Shown piece after piece: positions 12,601 through 24,842 of a DNA stretch of 64,000 nucleotides. Position 1 is the first letter of the stretch. Every line of letters starts with the position of its first letter. The notes beneath the pieces were generated by a model, which made no database searches, was not told the origin of the DNA, and saw only the letters and a program-made list of their open reading frames with translations. This DNA comes from Glandiceps talaboti (taxonomy: Eukaryota; Hemichordata; Enteropneusta; Spengelidae): assembly GCF_964340395.1 (NCBI RefSeq), contig NC_135552.1, positions 17,783,194 through 17,847,193 on the forward strand, given 5' to 3'. The position numbers were made by a program, and so were the translations under genes.

Positions 12601-15043
12601 TACAATACAGGGTATTATTACACTCAGCGCGGAAAGCCGCTACCTCAAGTGGAAAATGCATCGACGTGTAGTTGCCATTGTTGACAATGGAAGGCAATAT
12701 AATCGCCATTTAGTGGTGATTTCAAGCAGACGCGAGAACACAAACGTATATCACTTAGCTTTACGATGTCTTTAGACGTATTATATAAAAAATTATGTGA
12801 AGTACACCATAGAATATAACGTCTTTGTAAACAGATGATAACCAGCAGTCAACTAGTAGTTCCCTAATGACCCAAGTCTACTCATGGTCAGAGTATATGA
12901 ACTAAATACATCACATGACGTTTGAATGCCATGAAAACAACAACATGATCTTATAGTTTTGTTCAATAGAAAAAACACACATCTATGGTATTCACACCTA
13001 ACTGAGTTCAAACAATTGATTGCGACTACATAAATATATTATTTTCTCTCAACGAAGCTAACACCCACACACCCATACTTAGACACAGACAATACTATAC
13101 ATTTCAGGATCGTATGATTGATGACAGCGACATCCCTTTTGCAGTTGTGAATCAAATCCTGTACTGTACAAAATAAAGACAGGTTGCCTTCCATACAACA
13201 CGGACAATAGAATTAATAAGGTCGCCAGTGGCCTTAGCTTGGACAGGAACATTGACCTTTAGTTGTGGCCTATATAATGTAGAGAGATGTACGTTATCTT
13301 CAGTATGTAAATTTACGTGATATTAATTATTATCACACGAATGAAATATAATGAATATTTAAAATATCGATTAGTTCAAATTATGTTTCTAAGAGTAACA
13401 CTATTTATATCATTTATATTTAGTTGTATACCAAAGAGAGAACGTTCCAAATTTAATACATGTTTTAAAAAAAACTTTCGACAGGACGACAGAAGTAAAT
13501 ATTTCTGACCGGCTTGTTTTCATAAAAAAAACTCTCACCCTGCCACATCTCGTCTCATCTTCGTACGGCACCTGTTGATTCTTCCTTTACGGGCTAGGAT
13601 TATTGTCTTAAAGTTTCTTGTTATCCACATTTCATGGACTCCCACGTATTTGTTGTTTTACTTCGAGTCCCTGTATATCTATCTGTAAGTGTTCAAGTCA
13701 ACGACCTACAACGCCTATCATTTTCAGACCACAGACACTTGTGGCCCGATATATGTTTCAGAATATAATAAAATATCGATAATATTGTACGTGGTGTGTA
13801 GACTTACACGATCCTAGAAACCCGTTTTATTTTACCCCTTTCATATATTATAGGCCAAATATGTCAATATTATTTTATCTTATTATTATATTTACATTTT
13901 ACTACATTCTGAAACATATATATCGGGTCACAAGTGTCTGTGCTTCAGACTCTGATTCGTTATGACTATAATCCAAGCTCACATTCATATTAACATCCAA
14001 GCTTCGACACTTTCCTTTCATTTCAGTTTCAGTGCAGTCACTCTCCCCGGGAAACGAATTCAAATCTCCAAGTCCATATCCAAGTCCAAGTCCTGGTGGT
14101 TTTCGTGACCTTTCACCGATACTTCCAGCTATTGGCAACACGATGTCATTGATGTCTCAGAAATCACACGGTGAGTGTATTGGTGTGATTTCCACCATCT
14201 GAACTGAAAGTAACCTTAGTCAGTCGTAGTGTAGTGTAATACAGATATCCTCCTGGCACAATTAGTCTATAATAGTATATAATATATACATACATTGGTA
14301 CATACATACATACATACATACATACATACATACATACATACATACATACATACATACATACACCAACTCCGTCAGTAATGTACATACTGCAGAGATCTGC
14401 AGATATACAGGCGAGTTAGTATAGTTTATAAATCTATCAAATTGTACGTAGGCTTACTTCTCACACGTGTTAGTAAATTAATCCTCATGATTTCAACACA
14501 TGTACATCGTCCACTGAGCTTGAATAGATCGTTCAGCCTTTAGCCTAAAGTTTGTTATTCTATGAATAGACTATCCCTTAAAGCAGTCTTTTCTGATGAC
14601 ATTAAGTATTCTACAGGTTCAATACTACTTTACAGATTATTGATAATCCCCCTCATATTTTAGTTTCTGTTTCTCTTTCAAAGTCAGTATTTCACCATTT
14701 CTACGTGTATTTTTTGTACATGTACATTATTTGACTTTCTTCTACAGCTTTGGAATCGACATTCCAGTATTTGAAAGAATCACTTCCCATCGGCAGAGAA
14801 TGGCCAAATATCTTCCGTAGACTGCCTTGGCCGAGAGACATCAATAACACACAAATTGAGGCCGAGATCCACGAAATTCGTAAGGGTGTACGCAGTTTGA
14901 AGGAGCAGGCCTATAGAGGGTTTAAGAAATGGGAAAGTCTTGCAGGAGATATGGTGACGAAGGAGAATTTAGTCGATGCATTGACGCAATGTAAACTGTA
15001 CAGAATTGCTGAGGTCGTGACGAGAAAAACATATTATGCCTAA
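9630..15043 (+). CDS. Coiled-coil Death-domain protein, three exons, 601 aa (DD gene 2)
   Basis: Exons 9630-10995, 14027-14170 and 14748-15043 (1366 + 144 + 296 nt = 602 codons with stop); both introns are phase 1 (GGAG|gtaag; CACG|gtgag). The start is ATG 9630 or 9633, with an in-frame TGA six bases upstream. Residues 1-30 contain SPRRSDRLP. About 30-240 is charged, mostly helical sequence that I do not recognise. About 240-435 is strongly coiled-coil (for example ELRRKELQKRIQEIQSELRG). The short second exon is Ser/Pro-rich (KSPSPYPSPSPGG) and may use either of two acceptors six bases apart (14027 or 14033). The last exon is a Death domain with FRRLPWP, LKEQAYRGFKKWE and LVDALTQCKLYRIAEVV. 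The layout suggests an oligomerising scaffold with a C-terminal Death domain. It is convergent with DD gene 3; the 1.2 kb between them shows no feature. Orthologue unknown. Confidence 0.85.
11516..11574. repeat. (TATG)n microsatellite in intron 1 of DD gene 2
   Basis: About 14 TATG units. This 3-kb intron (10996-14026) otherwise holds only short chance open frames. Confidence 0.96.
14301..14362. repeat. (CATA)n microsatellite in intron 2 of DD gene 2
   Basis: About 15 CATA units lie between the Ser/Pro-rich exon and the Death-domain exon. Confidence 0.96.
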
Positions 15044-16288
15044 ACGGTCCCACAATGATCAACGTTGACTAGACCTAAATGTTCACCAATGTGAAGATTT
15101 CACTTACAGAGACAGTTGGCAATATAAAGTGACAGTCATTTGAACTTAAGGTTAATTTCCTGTTTTGGGCTCTACAAGTAACTCCATAACCGATTATCAT
15201 GAACTGTCAATGTTTTGACCTTTCTTTGATATGCATTACGTCATTTACATTGAAGTCTTCCTGAGATTAAAATTAGTCTAGAATTTCATCTGTAATTGAT
15301 TCTTAGACCGGTGCCAGTATTGGTCATAGTATGAATGATGCTAGGACGATGCTAAGGCATCTTGATATTATATTCTAACCTAGAAAAGAAACAACCCACC
15401 GCCGCCATTATTGAAATAATACTCCACTAACAAAGTCAGCTGGATAAAATATCTATGTTTTTACATTCAAATCAGAGTTATAACCGAGACGAAACACTTT
15501 TGAGCATTTTTAAAGAAAAAACAACAACTTGGCATATCGTTCAAGATGTTAAACTGTGAGAGATTTAGGGTGTAACGACCACAGCGAAACGTCATCCTAC
15601 CAAAGTGTAACAGGAAGGATCACAACATAACGACGAATTCGTTCAGTGTGGTTGATTATAATGCTCTGGTAAGTGTCCCCAGAACTATATACAACTTTCA
15701 CAATAATTGTATCGACTTCAAATACAGTACGTGTCAGTATAAAGAAATCCCGATCAATCTAACCTCAGGGAACACATGTCTAGAAGGGGCTCGAATTGGA
15801 ATACTATATTCATGCCAAGAAAATTAATAATTCATTTACAAATGTAATATTTTTATTCACTCACATTTTGTAACTAACTAGTTATAATCAGGATATATAT
15901 TAATTAACGGCAACAGAGTGGTTCCTTCCAAGTCTGGCTTGGTAATAGACACCGTGACGTCGGTTTACGAATATCCCGATAGCCACTCTTTGTTGTCATG
16001 ACAACGAATAAAACTACATTTATCAAAAAAACTCAACGGTGTATACAGTGTAGTACTAATACTACTGGTATAGTATTCGAAATAACTCCCACACAAATAC
16101 GCTCAGAAAAAAAATGTGAAATTAGCGGTCAAAACGTCCAAATGAACCACGAGAACTGAAGACTTTCCTTATTTTATATAAGGTTGAGATTCCACCCAGA
16201 AGTAAATTCTAGATGGCAGTGGTGCACACACAGTTCGTATGTAAACTGGTTTTAACCGGTATTTACCTTTTCCCCCAAGTCCAACATC
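15044..16288. other. 3'-to-3' intergenic region between DD genes 2 and 3
   Basis: The two flanking genes converge here. I see no open frame with splice support and no clear repeat. A TTTATT at about 15852 reads AATAAA on the minus strand and could be the poly(A) signal of DD gene 3. Confidence 0.5.
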
Positions 16289-17479
16289 CTACATTAACGT
16301 GAAGACCTTTGAGGGCGTTCTGTTAGAAGGAAGTTTAGTGTTCTGTCCTGTATTTTCTCGATTCATTCTCAGAATTTCGTCAACAATAGAGTCAAGTTCA
16401 CAGTTTCGTAGGGCAGTAAGTAACTTTTGTTCGGATGCTCGAGGGTAAGAATTCCTCCAAAGTAATAGGCCTTGATACGCTTGCTCCCTTGCGTCGCTAG
16501 GATGTTTGGTTGCTATGATACCGAATTCTAGTTCAAGTCGTCCATCATCAAAATGAGCTGGCCACGGTAGACTACGTAATACCGATTTCCAATTTTTGGC
16601 GATTCCTTTCTGTATGATGACGAACATCTGACGTAAACGATTGCCTATCATTAACAAAATGACAAAAACGTGAATTAATCCATGAACACTAAATAAATCA
16701 ACATTTTAATGACATAATTATCACAAATAGTAAATGTTACGAAATGGAAATGTGACATATAAATCGTCTAACTCGATGTAGTGAGCTGCTGATAATCGAT
16801 TTTCTGTCAGAAGGTCGTTTTATCGTAATTTAGGTAGTCAACAGTTTCACTTACCGTCATCTGTCAAACCAATGTTTCTTGTTGCCCCAGAAACAGACTC
16901 CCTATCTGCTGGGTTTTCCTTAACCATTTTCCGGTATGGTCTGTTCAAGTAGCGATAGATTTTCTCTTCTAATCGTACTGCATCAGTCGCAGCTGATCTG
17001 GTTTTGACGACAAGGTCGACATTCTTTCCTGAATCTTTTCCTTCCTTGGCTTCTGTTCTTGTGTTATCGGGTGGTTTCTTGGTGCTAGCTTCCACTTTTG
17101 CGTTATCCTGTGGTTTCCTGATGCTAGCTTCCACTTTTGCGTTATCCTGTGGTTTCTTTGTTCCCGCTTCTACTTTCGCGTTGTTATCGGGTTGTTTGTT
17201 TGTGACTGTTGTGTTCTTTGCTTTTCCTCTCTTCGTTGGATTTTCTTTCTCCTTGTCACGTTTTTCTTTGAACTTTTCCAGGGCCTTCATCTTTTCTTCT
17301 CTCTGATGCAAAGCTAGGTCAACTTGAACCCCTGTGTCAACACAGGTACGGCTGGGTATGCATTCCCCCTTGAGTACAGCTGTGAACATTGAAAAACAAA
17401 AGTATTCACTAACTGCGAATGGAATTGTAACTGCGTATACCCAGGCGTGCGATTAGACAGGAGACAGACAGACATACAT

Positions 17480-17514
<35 letters not shown>

Positions 17515-17583
17515 GGCAGGCAGACAGACAGACATACAGACAGACAGACAGGCAGACAGACAGACAGACAGACAGGCAGACAC

Positions 17584-17660
<77 letters not shown>

Positions 17661-20600
17661 TTGAAATGCTATCTAAACTCGGTAACTCCAACAGCTAATA
17701 AGGCATAAGCTCATATATATGCCTTGGCGTACACTTTTACAACCCTACACAAGACTGGTCTGCCTGAAGTATAAATTATAAACTTAATTAAATGTTGCGT
17801 CAAAAATTAACAACATATAGTCATATGTTGATACTCACCCGCAAGTAAATTTTCAACCTCACTTTGTCGTCGAAATCGTGCATCGAATTTTTCTTCGACA
17901 AAACTGTAAGAGAGAGTCGATAAATGCCAAGATCTGTCGATATTCCTTATATTGTACGACTGTTTATTAATAATATTTTTGTCATCATAAGATAATACGG
18001 TTTATTCAAATTAGAGAGGCATACTAATCAAATAGTCACAAAGAAAACTAACAAGTCGTCTCCTTGGCTTTGAGAAAACTGTTACTGTAATAACTATCAT
18101 AGTTGTGAATTTGTCTCTCGTAGATGTTTGTAGAGTTATTCACCGTGCATAATCTGCATCTGTTTTTTTTTTACATTTCTTGGAAAGTCGCTGTGAACTG
18201 TTTGTATACAATATGGCAACCGACTCACCTTAGCCCAAACTGTTCAGCAATGTTGTCTATGACCGGCCATATCCACTCTTCCGGACAATCAAAGTGGGGG
18301 ATTCCCTGAGCGAGCGATTCCTTGATCCCTTCAAAATCACACTCTACAAATTTTCGGTAACCATGGCTACCACGCCTATCACCGCAGTCAAAGGTCCACT
18401 CAGAGAGTCTGGCTCGATGATTGTACGTTTCACAGGTTAACCAGCCATCTTCGTCGATGTAGAGGGGTGATTGGTCCTCCATACACTCCCAATGATACAG
18501 GCGATTTCTATACAAAATTGACAGGAAAGTAACAGGGGCATAAATCCGTTATTGTTCACATCAAACATCAAAATCTATTCACGTTCAGCGAAACTGACAA
18601 TATAATTCTTACATGACGAAAATGTAGCCACACCATAGACGTTAAAGAGAAAACGGTATCCTGATCTTGTGTAATACTATGATAAAATTACGTTTTTATC
18701 GCCCTTTTTAAAGTTGTGGTAAACTTTATAGGGATATTAAAATTCATTACATGTAAAATGATACTCAAAGATAAACTCCAAGTTTCAAAATCCGGTAGAC
18801 ATGTTCCAATATAATAGTCAAATTAACATTTTGTGAATTCGTCTGATTGATTCCCAATAAATGGATAAGTAATGATAACGCCTATTTATGCCAATTTTAT
18901 TTGTTACAACCCAAAGAACATTTGTGTTGATTGTCTGATATTAAAACTATACATAAAGTAGTTTGTAGAGTTTAACGAATATTCCATACATGTACTAGTT
19001 ATAGAATTTAAACGAACATTCCATAGTTCGTGTTACAGACCTCAAACGACTATACAACTAAAATGACATCTCTCACCTCCCTTGGCAGATTGACAGGGGA
19101 CACGTGACGTAGAATAAATGTTGTCCTGCAAACCCTTTACGAGGTGACTGAACTTTCCTTACAGCAGCTCTGGCTCGAAGTCTACCTGGAGATTTACTTC
19201 GACGTGGACTTTCAGGCGTACTCATACTAAGTGAAAACAATGGTTGACATAAATGTGGCTTGACATGCCTGACAAAACGAACCCTAATGAACCGACAATG
19301 TTTTGTGATACGCTAATAGGAAGAGACTTGTTTTTAACTTCAATAATGAACAGATATCTGAATGTATACTCAAAGAGTTCTAGAAAGAAGAATTGATGCA
19401 AAATTCTAATTTAAAGAAGACAGAGTCCTTTGATTCACATGTTAAATGTTAAATTACGTCTTTCAAAGAATGTCTTGTTGCGTTTGTTTCTATAAACAAT
19501 ACTTGACATTTCATCAACTTAAATATTAGGTTGTTGCACACGTTATGTCTTAATTCAATAATTGAGCCATAAAATCATTCATGGGGAATATTAATGTAAC
19601 ATATCGCTTCAAGTAATAATTGAATGGGGACAATTAATCTGTTGGACTATTCAATAAAATGTCACAATACGATTCCATTTACCATCCTGAGAGGAGTTCG
19701 CTTGAAGTTGACGTCTGTTGTTAAGGTGACCGGGGTCATGGTCGGTCGCCTTGCTATAGTGTTACATTAAACGTTGGCTTGTATGTATCGTTAATTTAGA
19801 AGGCTATATATACATTATAGAAATATATACTAAGTTATGACATGCCTTTTGATATGTTTCTATGTTCGTTCCGTCGTTTGCCTCGCGAACGGACCAACCT
19901 AACATTTTCTGAACTTTTTGAAAATGAAATTACACCTGATAAAACATTGTCTATGTCTTACTAGTAATTCCATGGTATTACTATACCTACGAACGCTTAA
20001 ACTCTTTTCCGCCATCTAAGCAAAGACCAGATTCAGTGCCGGACCCCATTGTCACGACACCGCACATGATCCCCAACCTTAAAGAAGGACTCATTTACTT
20101 CTGAATATATCGTGTGTTTATGAAAACATCAGTACAAAGAAAGTGAAATTTACCCAGCAAATAGACAGAGATATTTGACACCGGTGAAAGATTAACTCAC
20201 AGTTAAAGTGAATAGATTTCCACCACACGCGACACTAGACTGGACTAAGAATTGAAAAGGTGAAATTTTTTAACTCTTAAGGTTCAGTTTTCGCACACAG
20301 CTTACGTACAGGTGTACTTGTTCACTAAAACAACACATGGAAACGACAAGTGACAAGATTTCAAGAAAGTGCTGAATATAGCTCATTTAGCTTATCGAAA
20401 ACTGTCACTGTGTTGGTCGAAAAATCTGAGTGGACAACACACGTAAAACAAACATTATACATTGATAAAAAATCCACAGCGAAATGTATTGATCAAAATT
20501 TGTTAGTTAGCAGTTATATGTAATGTTTATCTAGGTGCCGAATGTATGATTTATCAAAGGTTTAACTGAAAAACACTTAAAAAGCAAACAATCCCTGAAT

Positions 20601-21249
20601 TTTAAAATCCTACCCAAATTGAAATTCCAGCGATAAAATGAGTCTCTTCATCCACAGAGTACCAGCTTCTTTGGCCAAATACGGTTGCCCCTGGATGATG
20701 GCTCGACTGAAGTTTACAAAATCTGTCGCCCTATGTTTCTGCTGTTTATGTGGTTCTTGTCGCTCACCGCAGTCAAATTTCCAGTTTTGAATCTGAGCCA
20801 CATGTGAGTATCGTTCACACGATAGATAACCGTGTTCGTCAATGTAGATAGCATGACCATCGTGGAGACACTGCCAGGCAAGGATCTTGTCCCTGTGAAA
20901 TAAAGGAAAGTGAAGTAAAATAATTCAAAGTGAATTTTAACTGAAAACGTATGTCAATATCAAACTGAAGACGGTCAAAATGGAATTTGTGCCTATCATT
21001 CTTGCAAGAGAACTGACAATTTCTGTTATTTGGTAAAATGTGGAAATATAACTACACTTTTAGTGAGCCTTTCATTCTCCACACGAATCTGTTAGTCCAG
21101 TAGTTGAATAATACCCCAAACATCATGTTTGCAAAGGGTCTGGCATTGTACCGGGTACCAATCTACGTTCTATTAATGTAAAACTCAGCAACTTACTGCT
21201 TTACACATCCACCAACAGGACAGCTGAGTATAAGCAAATACCTGACCAT
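16289..21249 (-). CDS. Death-domain protein with two tandem Cys/His/Trp domains, seven exons, 553 aa (DD gene 3)
   Basis: Exons, high to low: 21249-21242, 20892-20614, 19226-19077, 18507-18229, 17903-17839, 17379-16855 and 16644-16289; they total 1662 nt = 554 codons with stop, every junction in phase. The first exon encodes only MV plus part of R, in an excellent context (CCCACCATGG). Exons 2 and 4 are both 279 nt, phase 2-2, and encode related domains: W-x-C, YIDE.G.L.CE...H, W.FDCG.R...H, QG.P, QFG. The conserved Cys and His suggest metal binding. Exon 3 is a basic Ser/Arg/Pro linker ([20 protein letters not shown]). Exon 6 is Lys-rich with about four repeats of [12 protein letters not shown]. 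Exon 7 is a Death domain with [18 protein letters not shown] and [17 protein letters not shown]. Alternatively two genes abut: one starting at ATG 19225 (MSTPESP), the other ending in a short exon near 20430. The one-gene model uses all splice sites. Function is inferred only from the Death domain. Confidence 0.8.
17459..17660. repeat. (CAGA)n microsatellite with GGCA and CATA variants
   Basis: About 200 bp of imperfect CAGA units lie in the intron just upstream (minus strand) of the Lys-rich exon of DD gene 3. It creates long but meaningless Cys/Leu/Ser/Val and Asp/Arg/Gln/Thr open frames. Confidence 0.97.
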
Positions 21250-22318
21250 GGTGGGTTCGGGAACTACGTTGTTACAGTCTCCATCAGCTCAGAAAAGAAG
21301 GGGCGATCTTCACTGATACGACGACCATAGAAACAAGGGAAACTATGCCGTATTTGTCTATGGAACAGCACAATGCCACCTTGCCTGTATCCTATAGGGG
21401 AATACAGGTTCTGCCGCAGTGGTGTACGTAGAGCACACATGACATATACATTTCGCACTTTCTTTAGAAACCACTGTAAGCAAATCTCAAGTGGACGTGC
21501 GTTGCTATGTGTCAACATACACGCAATTCTTTTTCTGCCCTAGGGAACTAGTCAACGTTCATGACCTGGGAGGGGTAAGCATCAATTTGGAAACCATTGG
21601 CATTTAAAATGACAGAAGAGCAATATTAGATTATACATATGAAGTAGTCTTCTTTTGTTTAGCCATTAACTCGTTGAATCTAATATGAATGGCGTCGATT
21701 GCTAGGAAATAGAGAAATCTACTTCAAATGTAATAATATACCTGGTCACTATAATTGTATTTTATTTTGTAAGATTACACAACTATATCTTGATTTAATA
21801 AAGACTGAAATACCACCAAACGTGATGAAACACAACAAGGCTTTAGCACTAATCTTGTGAAAGAATAGCCGGTTTTTGAATGATGCAATAAACTACCTAC
21901 TTCTTTTTTTTTGCTTTAGGCTAACAGTACCATTTATTGATGTGTGAACCACACACATACAATCTTGAAAATACTCATAAAGGAACATTTAGAGTCATTC
22001 GCCTACGTTGCACTTTAGATGAAAGACACGACATGAGTCACGTGACTTCACACATGTGCATACTCATAATTGAGTACTACAATAATGGTTTGTATGATTT
22101 GATTTGATTTATTTCAGCACGAGAGAGAAAAAATCCAAATTCAGTATAAAGAAAACAATTACAACAGACAATATATACTTGATTGTGCTGGGATAACACA
22201 GAAAAGTTAAAAACTTATTTCCACTGTGGTATTATATTCTGTTAGTTTCGCACCTCGCCGGACATTTCAAGAACTTTGATTTGATCAACGTTCAAATAAT
22301 AACAGTAAGCCTACTTAT

Positions 22319-22353
22319 TGTGTGTGTGTATGTGTGTGTGTGTATGTGTGTGT

Positions 22354-22414
<61 letters not shown>
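22319..22414. repeat. (GT)n microsatellite
   Basis: About 95 bp of GT dinucleotides with a few GTAT interruptions near the left end. Confidence 0.97.
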
Positions 22415-22415
<1 letters not shown>

Positions 22416-23705
22416 AAGGTCTTATACGTGTGACGTGATGCTCCACTCGCTTGAACTCAGATATTTTGAGAAATGCCAGTAATTAAACTTACTCGAAATT
22501 ATTCCTTTTTATTAATATTCTTTCATCGTCGTAAACCATGCACTGCCTCGTTTACTCTTTTACGGCACCGTCCAGACGCATGCGTCAAGAACACACACTA
22601 CAGTCTACACTACACTACACTACACTACACTACACACATTACGTATGCTATATATGTAGGTTTATATTTAATGCATAATAACACTAGAGCGTGAGTGGAT
22701 TTATGGAATTGCAATTATATAAATATGAAATATTAATCCCATAGCTTTTTGATATGTTAACAAGATATATCTGTTTTGTTTGCCAGACGCCTATATAACA
22801 CAATTTATAAATTATATGTAAATTTAACTTAGAAGAATGATTCATCGGTCCACTGTAATGAATTCATAAATGAATTATTAGGTTCTTAAATTACTAATTG
22901 TATGCGAATACAACTTTAATCTCCTCTGCATTTAGCTATACTTGAATACAATTATAATTGGTAAAGTTAAGAATTCCATTTTCAATTATTTGACTGACAG
23001 ACTACAAAGTTGGAATGTGGGAATAAATTTGATTGCGATTGATGAGAGGACACTGATCGGTATCAAATGAGTATAAACTAATCAGTAGGACAAAGTTGCC
23101 GGCCAAAGAAACAAGTTGACCACAAGGGGCGCACTTCTATCCTAATTACCAATTTTGAGCACTCCCCAAGATTGTTTATAGGTCTACCTCTTGTTACATG
23201 TAATACTGTACTGCTGCGGATGATTTCTTTGAAACCAATTAGAGGTATTAGGTATATGATATCCAATATCCGTAACACGATGAACGTGTACAATTGTACC
23301 CATCTCTATTAATAATTATATTATTATATATATGTTGAAATGTATCGATTGATTTATGATAATATTTGAGTTTCTTTAGTTTCTTTTATTATGATAAATT
23401 GTGTTGGCTTTGATGTGGATGTTGGCTAATTTCCCTAGATACTTGTGTATGGTTGGATCAATACACACTGTTATTGGTTGAATGACTCATTCATTGTAAG
23501 ATTAGACTGGCACCAGTCCCTTGGGGGATTTTTTTCTATTCTCATAAATCCTCATTTTTTTAGTTTGTTAGTAATTTTTAGTTCTGTATAGGAAAATGTC
23601 CTCAACTTTAAAACAAAAAATATCTCTTACTAGTAGTCTGCATGTTCATCTGACTGTTTCGCGGTCACTCAATCAGGTTATAATTTCACACTAAACAATG
23701 CAGTT

Positions 23706-24045
23706 GTGTGTGTGTGTGTGTGTGTGTGTGTGTCTGTGTGTATGTATGTGTGTGTGTGTGTGTGTGTCTGTCTGTCTGTGTCTGTCTGTCTGTCTGTCTC
23801 TGTGTGTGTGTCTGTCTCTGTCTCTGTATGTGTTAGTGTGTGTCTGTGTCTGTATCTGTGTCTGTATGTTTGTGTGTGTATGCGTGTGTGTCTGTCTGGC
23901 TGTGTCTCTGTGTGTGTATGTATGTATGTATGTATGTATGTATGTATGTATGTATGTATGTATGTATGTATGTATGTATGTATGTATGTATGTATGTATG
24001 TATGTATGTATGTATGTATGTATGTATGTGTGTGTGTGTGTGTGT
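23706..24045. repeat. Compound microsatellite (GT)n / (GTCT)n / (TATG)n / (GT)n
   Basis: About 340 bp of alternating pyrimidine-purine repeats moves from GT through TCTG and TCTCTG variants to a long clean TATG array (about 23918-24029) and back to GT. Long open frames in several frames here are artefacts of the repeat. Confidence 0.97.
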
Positions 24046-24842
24046 TTAAACAGTTTATTCAAATACACACGCACATCCCCCCCTCGACGTACTGCTGGAA
24101 GTGAGTTACGCTAGTGTAACAACAGCTTCTCTGCTGGTGGTACAACGGTGAAGAATTACACTGATGTCTGCTGCATGCCTCTTCTGCAGGTACATCGCTT
24201 GACCAAACTCCGATGTACACTAGCGGTACGCCTACACGCAGCAACAGAGCAGAGAGTTACGCTCCGTAACTCCAACTCTCAGTTACGGAACGGAGTGTAC
24301 TGTCGGTGTAACTCTCTACACTGAGTAACTCGGCAGAGTGTACTTCTGAAAAATCTAGGTATATCGTTGTACCAGAGAAGCGAGTAACAGCGAAGGTACA
24401 CGGGAGCACATCTAGAGTTACGCTTGTGGGGAATTTGCGTGTACTGTGTACAGAAAGAAAAAGACCCAGAGACCTGAGCAAGTCTTTTGTAAGATAAGCC
24501 ACTGTAATTTCTGTAATGCCTTTCAATGTATCAGTCCTAATAGAATTGTAGAGAGGAAACAATTTGTCATTAACTTAATTGACACAAGGTTGATATACTT
24601 TTTCTACTATAACAGTTTTTTTCTCTCTTTGGGGGTATCACAATAGTCAAAAAGAAGATAAACCGATACTGATATTTTAAAAGTAAACACTAGTATTCTG
24701 TTATTGCAAAGAAAATGAAGACATGTACGTAGTAAGAAGAGCAATTATAATTATTTATTTAATAATTTAAATTTATTTCAAATCGCAACCAAAATCCTCT
24801 ATAATGATAAACCTATGGATACAACATATTTACATATTGTTG

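Larger units (their letters stand above)
21250..24464. other. Intergenic region between DD gene 3 and the duplicated block
   Basis: A minus-strand open frame at 21264-21518 (84 aa, Arg/Phe/Tyr-rich) ends just upstream of the start of DD gene 3. I cannot assign it and it may be 5' UTR. The rest holds microsatellites at 22319-22414 and 23706-24045, a short (ACTAC)n near 22610-22634, and a 350-bp patch dense in GTTAC/GTAC at 24100-24451. No other coding exon was seen. Confidence 0.5.

Noticed and set aside
12089-12775. Two open frames of 63 and 77 aa inside intron 1 of DD gene 2
   Set aside because: They lack in-phase splice sites and recognisable products. The exon at 10995 joins 14027 cleanly without them.
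21264-21518. 84-aa minus-strand frame as a coding exon of DD gene 3
   Set aside because: It ends in a stop before the DD gene 3 start and lies in a different frame. It has no recognisable domain, so it is at most 5' UTR or an upstream frame.
23118-23136. Third CTCF-like site (CCACAAGGGGCGCAC)
   Set aside because: It lacks one G of the core and needs a gap to match.
23691-24114. Long open frames of repeated Cys/Val or His/Thr residues
   Set aside because: They are translations of GT, TCTG and TATG microsatellites that stay open in several frames on both strands. The same holds for frames at 17314-17698, 36689-36937, 39945-40261, 60230-60476 and 63497-63796.
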